Origin: an uncultured Saprospiraceae bacterium
Lineage (GTDB): Bacteria; Bacteroidota; Bacteroidia; Chitinophagales; Saprospiraceae
DNA length: 64,000 nt
Assembly (NCBI GenBank): GCA_905480605.1
Contig: CAJQRD010000026.1
Coordinates: 1-64,000, forward strand
Direction: 5' to 3'
In this document: positions 35,908 to 42,872 of the stretch, piece after piece
Layout of the letters: each line of letters begins with the position of its first letter
Position numbering within the stretch: the stretch's first letter is position 1
Notes under the pieces: generated by a model
What the model saw: the letters and a program-made list of their open reading frames with translations, nothing else
Databases searched by the model: none
Told to the model about the DNA's origin: nothing
Made by a program: the position numbers and the translations under genes

Positions 35908-36969
35908 ATGATTAGAATAATCCTTGCCTATTTCCTACTATTTTCAAGTGCTCTAGATGCACAAGAACATATTCCAGTATTCCCTGAATTAGAGGGAGAT
36001 CAATTGATGGAGCGATTGGTAAGCGAATTTAAACCAACCGTTGTACTGAATTACAGCCAAGCCAGGGATACAATGTTCAGACTTATTGATAGTACTAATG
36101 ATAGCCTTACATGCGTTTATTCTGGTCATACGATATATCTAGATCCAAATCAGGATCCAACACAGGCTGCATTTATGGATGGCAATTCTAATGGTATAAA
36201 TACTGAGCATACATACCCTCAATCTTTGGGTGCAGAATTAGGAAACGCTAGAAGTGATATGCATCATTTATTCCCTACGCGCTCAATTGTGAATTCAGCA
36301 AGAGGAAATAAGATCTTTGAAGACATCGATGATGATCAAACTGATGTTTGGTATTACCTAAATACAAATCAATCCACAATTCCTAGTTTAGATAATATTG
36401 ATCTCTTTAGTGAGACTGACGCAGATGGTTTTGAACCTCCTGAAGCTCATAAAGGTGATGTTGCCAGAGCGATGTTTTACTTTTACACTATGTATCAGGA
36501 TTTTGCTGATGGTGCTGATGCTACTTACTTTGACAGTCAGAAGGAAACTTTATGTCAATGGCATTTTGATGATCCAGTAGATGAGAAAGAATGGAATAGA
36601 ACATTAAAAATTGCTGAGTACCAAGATGGGAAGGCAAATCCATTTATATATGATTGTGGGTTAGCCTCAAGGTTATATTGTCTTACGGAATTTTGTCAAC
36701 CTACATCTACAACAGATGTATTGACAAAACAAGAGATTCGCTTAGTGCCCAATCCCGCATATCTATCCACTACTATTCTATTAGAAAATTTTAATGGGAA
36801 ATGTGATGTGCTTTTATACAACCTAGAAGGTAAACTTGTCAAACAAGCCTCTTTGGCTGGTCATGATTCAGCATATGAATTAGATCTGTCCTATTTGAAT
36901 AGCGGTATTTATTATGTTAAAGTTATCAGTTCAGAGTGGATGAGTTGTGAGGTTTTGGTTGTTAGATAG
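35908..36969 (+). CDS. Secreted endonuclease I with T9SS sorting domain
   Basis: A 353-residue secreted nuclease. A signal peptide (IILAYFLLFSSALDAQ) is followed by the EndA/NucM-type His-Me finger core: CVYSGHTIYLD, GINTEHTYPQSLGAELGNAR then SDMHHLFPTRS, and KGDVARAMFYFYTMY. The C-terminal 80 residues are a type A sorting domain (IRLVPNPAYLSTTILLENFN to SGIYYVKVISSEWMSCEVLV). It degrades extracellular DNA or RNA, probably for nutrients or biofilm remodelling. Confidence 0.93.
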   Translation: MIRIILAYFLLFSSALDAQEHIPVFPELEGDQLMERLVSEFKPTVVLNYSQARDTMFRLIDSTNDSLTCVYSGHTIYLDPNQDPTQAAFMDGNSNGINTEHTYPQSLGAELGNARSDMHHLFPTRSIVNSARGNKIFEDIDDDQTDVWYYLNTNQSTIPSLDNIDLFSETDADGFEPPEAHKGDVARAMFYFYTMYQDFADGADATYFDSQKETLCQWHFDDPVDEKEWNRTLKIAEYQDGKANPFIYDCGLASRLYCLTEFCQPTSTTDVLTKQEIRLVPNPAYLSTTILLENFNGKCDVLLYNLEGKLVKQASLAGHDSAYELDLSYLNSGIYYVKVISSEWMSCEVLVVR

Positions 36970-37079
36970 GATTTAGTGGTACTCAATTTTGCTATTATAT
37001 ACTCAAACAATCTATTTCCTTTCATTATTAACCCAATCAAGCTTATTTTACAATTTAAAAATAAAATTTCAGTTTGAAC

Positions 37080-37111
37080 TTGTCATTTTCAAGAATTATG
37101 ACATATATTTG
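37080..37111 (+). promoter_or_regulatory. Promoter of tRNA-Arg
   Basis: TTG (37080-37082) and TATATTTG (37104-37111) are spaced by 21 bases, an excellent match to the Bacteroidota -33/-7 promoter. The tRNA begins 33 bases further on. Confidence 0.7.
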
Positions 37112-37144
37112 CACTCCATTTTAAAAATGGTGCAATAGTCAATT

Positions 37145-37218
37145 GGTTCCGTAGCTCAGCTGGATAGAGCAGCTCACTTCTAATGAGCAGGTCCCAGGTT
37201 CGAATCCTGGCGGGATCA
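37145..37218 (+). tRNA. tRNA-Arg (anticodon UCU)
   Basis: A 74-nt cloverleaf: acceptor GGTTCCG with CGGGATC (two G-U pairs), D arm GCTC/GAGC, anticodon stem GCTCA/TGAGC with loop CTTCTAA (anticodon TCT), T arm CCAGG-TTCGAAT-CCTGG, discriminator A. CCA is not encoded. It decodes AGA. A perfect promoter precedes it and a terminator follows. Confidence 0.96.
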
Positions 37219-37228
37219 CTAGAGAAAC

Positions 37229-37261
37229 AAAGTCTTTTCACGAAAGTGAAAGGACTTTTTT
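37229..37261 (+). terminator. Rho-independent terminator of tRNA-Arg
   Basis: A 13-bp stem AAAGTCTTTTCAC / GTGAAAGGACTTT with one G-U pair and a GAAA tetraloop is followed by a T run. It lies 10 bases after the tRNA. Confidence 0.9.
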
Positions 37262-37523
37262 CATTTGTGGCCAAATCTAACTTAATTATATAAGGTAAAA
37301 ATAAGAAGTACCAAATTCACATTTTCAGGTCCACTTTTCTCTTCGGCTTTTAATTCGAAAAAAAACCAGCTTGAAGCGTCTATTTCATTAATATTTTGAA
37401 CTGATCAATTTAGTTAGATTGGTATTCTGCTATGTTGGCAACATATTCAATTTTACTTTGTTAATCGAGTATATAACAGAAGTGACGTTCAACAAAATAC
37501 TTAGTTCTAATTAGTTTTTATTT

Positions 37524-37880
37524 ATGAAATTACTTACCATACTAACTTGGTTATCAGGCCTATTCTTTATCTATTTTGGGATAGGATGTCTGATTTCAGA
37601 TTTCATTATCTCAGAATTCATTCGCTATGGGCTAGAGAAATTCAGGGTTATAACTGGCATATTGCAATTACTTGGCGCTGCGGGTCTACTCATTGGTCTT
37701 TATTATGACTCTAGAATATTGTTGTTATCTTCTATAGGATTAGGTGTTTTAATGATCTTTGGATTTATCGTGAGAATTAACATTAATGATAATTTTTTCA
37801 AGTGTCTCCCATCATTTTCGTTCGCTGTTCTGAATCTATTTATAGCAATAAAAACCTATATGATTTACTTTAAGGACTAG
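37524..37880 (+). CDS. DoxX-like small membrane protein
   Basis: A 118-residue protein with four predicted helices (LLTILTWLSGLFFIYFGIG, FRVITGILQLLGAAGLLIGL, LLLSSIGLGVLMIFGFIV, FAVLNLFIAIKTYM). The order and the 'G.lq..ga.gLl.G' signature fit the DoxX-like superfamily. It resembles the convergent neighbour at 37877-38266; the two genes overlap by 4 nt at their stops. The DoxX family role is poorly defined, with quinone or redox links suggested. Confidence 0.75.
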   Translation: MKLLTILTWLSGLFFIYFGIGCLISDFIISEFIRYGLEKFRVITGILQLLGAAGLLIGLYYDSRILLLSSIGLGVLMIFGFIVRININDNFFKCLPSFSFAVLNLFIAIKTYMIYFKD

Positions 37881-38266
37881 ATGATACTAATCAATGCAAT
37901 TGCTAGATTAAGGACTAAAAATAGAAGTGCTGGAAATGATTTAACCAATTTATCACCTACTTTTAAGTGCATGCTTATTGAACCTAAAAGTAGAAAAGCT
38001 AATCCAATACTTCCAGTCAAAGTAAGAGTCTCAAATTTAATAGAAGCTAATAAGATTACGGCCAGCGTAACTTTCAAAAATCCAATGAAATAACAAAACT
38101 GCTTCGATAATCCGTAAACTTTAAATTCCTCTAAAATAGTCTTAGCATCGCCACCTCTCCATTTTGTAGCCTTGGTGGGTTGAATTAACCAAACATTCAA
38201 AATACTTATACCTACAATGATTTTAAGTATGATACTGATATAGTCAACTAATTCTGTTGCATTCAT
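37877..38266 (-). CDS. DoxX-like small membrane protein
   Basis: A 129-residue protein with four helices (ISIILKIIVGISILNVWLI, FCYFIGFLKVTLAVILLASI, GSIGLAFLLLGSISMHL, FPALLFLVLNLAIALISII) and the family-like WRGGDAKTILEEF and MHLKVGDKLVKSFPAL. It is convergent with a similar protein. Its substrate is unknown. It is 172 bp upstream of the LOV-phosphatase stop on the same strand. Confidence 0.75.
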   Translation of the reverse strand: MNATELVDYISIILKIIVGISILNVWLIQPTKATKWRGGDAKTILEEFKVYGLSKQFCYFIGFLKVTLAVILLASIKFETLTLTGSIGLAFLLLGSISMHLKVGDKLVKSFPALLFLVLNLAIALISII

Positions 38267-38438
38267 TTTTATTATTTTTAATTACGATAATTCTTTAAAA
38301 TATTGAATTAAGATAATATTTCTTCATTTAGATTGGAAATACTTTTTACTAAGTGGTAGTCTTTAAATGTTTGAGAAACAAAACTACATAAACTAAATGT
38401 GATCTACGATATGTTTTCTCAGTGAATGAATTCTAGTT

Positions 38439-39641
38439 TTAACCGATACTGATTACCTCCATTCCCAATAAGGTAAAATCATCAGGATACGCGCCTGAGC
38501 TAGTACATGACAATCCATATTGATAAATGGATTTGAAAAGTTCGTCTATATCAAGTTCTGAATTCTTTTCTAGAAATACAGCAAGTTCATCCTCCTTCAG
38601 ATTCTCAGAATTATCAATAACATCTATTATTGCATCGGTGTATATAATTACTTTATCCCCAATCTCTAATTGTATCTCCTTCTCCTCAAATGAGATCTCA
38701 TCTTTGGAAAAAGCGCCTATAATAGTACCTTGGGTGGATAATGAGATGGTGTGTTTAGCTCCTTTTCGCAATATATAAGCATCAGGATGACCAGCTGATA
38801 AATAAGTCAAGATACCAGTCACCGAATCATACTGTGCATAGAACATGGTTACAAAAGCATTTCCTGGCATTTTTTTAAATAACTGTTCGTTGGTCAGCGT
38901 AATTATTTCGGAAGGTGAACTAAGTTTGTCTGCAGCATTTTTAAAAGTAGATGACAACATAAATGTCAATAAAGCTGCATTAATTCCATGTCCAGTTACA
39001 TCGGCAACCAATAAACCATAATTTTCATTTGGTAAATTAATTACATCATACACATCTCCTCCGACTTCCTCCATGGGCTCAAAGAGAGAAGCAAAACGAA
39101 CTTTAGATGATTTGGGAAGATCTGAGGGCAATAAAAATTGCTGCGCATTTTTTGCTTGTTCGAGATCCTCGAGAATGCGATTTTGAAATATCTGTAGTTT
39201 ATTATTCGCCTCGATTAATCTATTTCTAGTTTCAGTTAGATCTGTAATATCAGACTGAACACCTACATAATGAGTTACTTTATTGTTTTCATCTTTTATA
39301 GGAGTAATGGATAATCTATTCCAAAATGGAGTTCCATCTTTTTTATAATTGAGGAGTTCCACAATACAAGCCTCTCCATTATTAACAGCATCTCTTATTT
39401 TCTTTATAGTTTCTTGATTCGTATCCTCACCTTGTAGAAATCTACAGTTGGTTCCAATCACCTCTTCGCCAAGATAGCCGGTCATCCATTGAAAACCTTC
39501 ATTGACATATATAAGCGGTCTATCTTCAGTTGACATACTGCTTATGGTTATTCCTTCAGAAGACGCATTGGTGGCTTTCTGTAACAATTCACTTTTTACT
39601 ATCGTGCTTAATACTTTTTCTATTCCCTTAGGATGCTTCAT
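38439..39641 (-). CDS. LOV-domain blue-light-regulated PP2C (SpoIIE-type) phosphatase
   Basis: A 400-residue cytosolic signalling protein. Residues about 20-130 are a PAS domain with the LOV photoadduct motif IGTNCRFLQG (flavin-reactive Cys66), followed by IRDAVNNGEACIVELLNYKK, FWNRLSITPI and THYVGVQSDITD. A helical linker (about 135-170) leads to a SpoIIE/RsbU-type PP2C domain from about residue 185: EEVGGDVYDV, LLVADVTGHGINAALL, YLSAGHPDAYILRKG, YTDAIIDV and YPDDFTLLGMEV. The Asp metal ligands of GGD, DVTGHG, YTDA and DDFT are all present. The architecture matches RsbP-like activators of partner-switching pathways that dephosphorylate STAS antagonists. No STAS or anti-sigma gene is nearby, so the target is elsewhere. 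Confidence 0.93.
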   Translation of the reverse strand: MKHPKGIEKVLSTIVKSELLQKATNASSEGITISSMSTEDRPLIYVNEGFQWMTGYLGEEVIGTNCRFLQGEDTNQETIKKIRDAVNNGEACIVELLNYKKDGTPFWNRLSITPIKDENNKVTHYVGVQSDITDLTETRNRLIEANNKLQIFQNRILEDLEQAKNAQQFLLPSDLPKSSKVRFASLFEPMEEVGGDVYDVINLPNENYGLLVADVTGHGINAALLTFMLSSTFKNAADKLSSPSEIITLTNEQLFKKMPGNAFVTMFYAQYDSVTGILTYLSAGHPDAYILRKGAKHTISLSTQGTIIGAFSKDEISFEEKEIQLEIGDKVIIYTDAIIDVIDNSENLKEDELAVFLEKNSELDIDELFKSIYQYGLSCTSSGAYPDDFTLLGMEVISIG

Positions 39642-40227
39642 TGAATAATTTAATAGTGGTTATATTTATACTTTTCATAATAAACCAATAACATCAAATA
39701 TAAGATTTATCAACTCAAAACTCCAATCAAAGGAAACTATATAAAAGTCATGGATGCGTTTGACCTTAGACGAAAGGGATATCAAACATACATTTGACTC
39801 AAGTATCCTTACAAAAAATAATTCTTTTTAACTACAAAGTAATTCTGTAGAACACAAGCTATGATCCTCGAGCAGTCAAAGCGTAAGTACAGTGGTGGAG
39901 CGCAGCGAAGACATCATGCCTGCCTGTGCTGCTGCTGTGTGCGCAGAAAGTGGGCGCCATCTTAATAGGCAATAAAAATGGACAGACTCAATTCCGAAAA
40001 GTAGAAATCTTCCACCTTCATTACTGTTGGTAAGAACTGCTTTAAATAAGATAATGTCGTTTTATTATGTCTCGCTTTTCCCGGTGCTTTGAATGAATTC
40101 ATTCCAGTGACCCTGAAGGATTGCTACGCTATCCTGGTCGACTCCGAGGTAAAAAACAAAGTTTTATCGAATACTTTTTCAATCATACTCAAATTCAAAC
40201 ATGTTTGGTTTGGTCTTTCTCCATCTC
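39642..40227. other. Intergenic region of 586 bp with a GC-richer patch
   Basis: The part from 39868 to 39960 has noticeably higher GC (GTGGTGGAGCGCAGCG, GCCTGCCTGTGCTGCTGCTG, GTGGGCGCCATC) than the flanks. On the minus strand a 48-codon ORF starts at about 40104 (MNSFKAPGKARHNKTTLSYL). It has no family resemblance and could be a remnant of a mobile element. I find no terminal repeats or transposase motif. Nothing else is seen. Confidence 0.45.
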
Positions 40228-42771
40228 CTATTGAATCACTACCTTTGATTGATAAACAATCCCATTTTTAGTAACTCTTACAAGGTAAATCCCGGATGTA
40301 AAACCTTTCAAAACATCATCTGAGTTGATACTTTTAGATAATATCCGTTCTCCCAAAGACGTAAATACCTCCAAATCACAAATTCCAAGGTCTTTTGGTA
40401 GCTTAATAGTCACATTCACATTAGACTGTGCTGGATTAGGAAATACTTCCAAGTTTTGGACAATTATTGGATTTGTGCTTGAAATGTCTTCCTCTATATT
40501 GACCTTAAATATTGATCTTCCAAAAGTTCCAGCGTATAACATTTCTGTGGGAGTATGGATTTTCAGATCAAGAACAATAGTGGCTGGCATTCCGTCACTC
40601 AACAAATCCCAATTGAGTCCTTTATCCAATGAACTCCATACACCCAAATCTGTGCCTACAAACAGTATATTGTCATTGGTATGATGATATTCTATGTCAT
40701 TGACTGGAGCATCTGGTAAATTACCAGTAATATCTGCCCAACTTTGACCATAATCCTGCGTGATCATCACATGTGGTTCGTAATCCAAATATCTATACCC
40801 TGACAAGGTTACAATTGCCTCTGCGTCGTTTGATGGATTAACGGCAACCTCAGTGACATACCTGTTTGGAATGCCTTCGTTTATACTTTGCCATGTTGTG
40901 CCGCCATCTCTTGTGACTGAAACTTCACCATCATCTGTACCCACATAAATTGTATTTAAATCTTGAAATGAAGGTGCAATTGTAGTAATTGTTCCAAATG
41001 AGGTACTTCCACTGGGGTGCTGTCCTTTCGTCAAATCATCACTGATTGGCGCCCAAACATTCCCTTCAAACGATTGATGTAATTTGTAACTTCCATAATA
41101 TACAATCGATGGATCAACAGGAGATAAAACTACTGGCGTATTCCAATTGGTACGTTGTTTTTCAATACCCAGCAAAATTTCACTAAAACTTTGTCCACCA
41201 TCTTCACTTTTAAATAAATTACCCCACTGGTATTCTGCATAAATAAGATCACTGTTTCGAGGATCTACATTGACATGAAAACCATCACCTCCCAATAAGG
41301 ATTCAAAGTCATTTGTATCTCCAGAAAATGTAGCTATCGTATTGTTGTCTTGAGTACCTCCGAATAAACGCTCAGGTTTTTGAAAATCGACTTCTATATT
41401 ATAAAATTGAGTGATTGGAATGTTACTTACAAATTCAAAACTTTGTCCACCATCTCTTGATCTAAATAGACCTCCATCATTCCCTATGATAATATCGCTG
41501 TCGTCACCTTGGAAATATTCTAAACAATGATGATCCACATGAATATTAGTTGTTCTAGTCCAATTCTCTCCATTGTTTCCTGAAAAGAAACTGTGAAGTC
41601 CGAGTACTGCAATATTGTTTTCATCCTTAGGGCTAATCCTTACATTTCCAAAAAACCATCCGAATGAACTGTATGGCAATGGATGCTGATCAAAAATGTC
41701 ACCATTTACATTCACCCAGCTGTCTCCCCCATCTTCGGTGGCATAAACACCTTCAAAAGCATTTCTGATTTCATCATCAGTTATAACCGCAATTAATTTA
41801 TCAGGATTTGATGGACTGATTGCCAAACCAATTCTTCCTCTACTGTCTTGATTATCTGGCAATCCATTTTCAAGTCTTTCCCATGTTTCACCTCCATCTT
41901 TTGATCTATGCATCGCAGAAGTCACCCCTCCATAATCTCTCACCCAAGGAAATCTCAATCGTTCCCACATCGCTGTATATATAATATCTGGATTCTCTGG
42001 ATTGACAACGACATCAATGCAAGCTGTTGAGTCACTTACAATTAATAATTGTTTCCAATTTTCTCCTCCATCAACTGTTTTGTATAATCCTCTATCTGTA
42101 TCTTTTGCATACAATGAACCTGTAGCCGCAGCGTATACAATATCAGGATTTTCGTTATCGACAACCAATCTTGCAATATGTTGACTATTCTCTAGTCCAA
42201 TATTAGTCCAGCTTTCACCAGCATCATCTGATCTATAAACACCAGTTCCAGCAAATGCACCAGAAGATGCAGATGCATTTGCCTCTCCTGTTCCTACATA
42301 AATAATATCTGGATTTGAAGGTGCAAGTGCCAAGTTGCCAATTGAAAGGCTTATTTGATCATCAAATACAGGCTCCCAATTAACTCCACCATCTTCAGTC
42401 TTCCAAACACCTCCAACCGCAGTACCTATATAAAACAATTCAGAATTGCTTGGATGCCTTACCACATCTGTTATACGTCCACCAATATTAATCGGCCCTT
42501 CTGAAGTCCAAGGATCAAAGCTTTTGTTGACACCATTCTTTTTAATTTTTTGGAAATGAGATTTAGCTTCTAATACAGCTTCTTGGTTTATTGACTCATA
42601 TGGATAAGCGCGTTGAATATATGATACATCATCTGGTCCTTGAGCAACTTGCATTTTATCTAATTGCTCTTTGGATATTTCAGTTTCTTCCTTATGAATA
42701 TTTTCACCACATGAAATAATACACATCAAAATCAAGCAAACAAAAACACCAGAAACATTAATCTTCATCAT
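40228..42771 (-). CDS. Secreted BNR/sortilin-like beta-propeller protein with T9SS domain
   Basis: A protein of about 847 residues. I place the start at the ATG at 42771 (or 42768), just before the signal peptide (VFVCLILMCIISCGE); an earlier in-frame ATG would put 29 polar residues ahead of it. Numerous BNR/Asp-box repeats are visible (S.DGG..W): GVWKTEDGGVNWEPV, GVYRSDDAGESWTNI, LYKTVDGGENWKQL, AMHRSKDGGETWERL, SVTRDGGTTWQSI. The C-terminus has a type A T9SS sorting domain (LEVFPNPAQSNVNVTIKLPK then SGIYLVRVTKNGI). It resembles exo-alpha-sialidase/glycosyl hydrolase-like 'sortilin' annotations but lacks a catalytic sialidase motif. It lies 105 bp after the M1 peptidase gene, same strand. 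Confidence 0.87.
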   Translation of the reverse strand: MMKINVSGVFVCLILMCIISCGENIHKEETEISKEQLDKMQVAQGPDDVSYIQRAYPYESINQEAVLEAKSHFQKIKKNGVNKSFDPWTSEGPINIGGRITDVVRHPSNSELFYIGTAVGGVWKTEDGGVNWEPVFDDQISLSIGNLALAPSNPDIIYVGTGEANASASSGAFAGTGVYRSDDAGESWTNIGLENSQHIARLVVDNENPDIVYAAATGSLYAKDTDRGLYKTVDGGENWKQLLIVSDSTACIDVVVNPENPDIIYTAMWERLRFPWVRDYGGVTSAMHRSKDGGETWERLENGLPDNQDSRGRIGLAISPSNPDKLIAVITDDEIRNAFEGVYATEDGGDSWVNVNGDIFDQHPLPYSSFGWFFGNVRISPKDENNIAVLGLHSFFSGNNGENWTRTTNIHVDHHCLEYFQGDDSDIIIGNDGGLFRSRDGGQSFEFVSNIPITQFYNIEVDFQKPERLFGGTQDNNTIATFSGDTNDFESLLGGDGFHVNVDPRNSDLIYAEYQWGNLFKSEDGGQSFSEILLGIEKQRTNWNTPVVLSPVDPSIVYYGSYKLHQSFEGNVWAPISDDLTKGQHPSGSTSFGTITTIAPSFQDLNTIYVGTDDGEVSVTRDGGTTWQSINEGIPNRYVTEVAVNPSNDAEAIVTLSGYRYLDYEPHVMITQDYGQSWADITGNLPDAPVNDIEYHHTNDNILFVGTDLGVWSSLDKGLNWDLLSDGMPATIVLDLKIHTPTEMLYAGTFGRSIFKVNIEEDISSTNPIIVQNLEVFPNPAQSNVNVTIKLPKDLGICDLEVFTSLGERILSKSINSDDVLKGFTSGIYLVRVTKNGIVYQSKVVIQ

Positions 42772-42872
42772 TATATAATTATAGTGCCAAATTAGTTTTT
42801 TCTTTTTGAATGATATGTGTTTGCAAAGACTTAATACTAATTCATAATAGTCCAACAATGCTATCTAGCACC

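Noticed and set aside
37089-37274. Minus-strand ORF of 61 codons over the tRNA (DPARIRTWDLLIRSELLYPA)
   Set aside because: It is the well-known spurious antisense translation of a tRNA gene.
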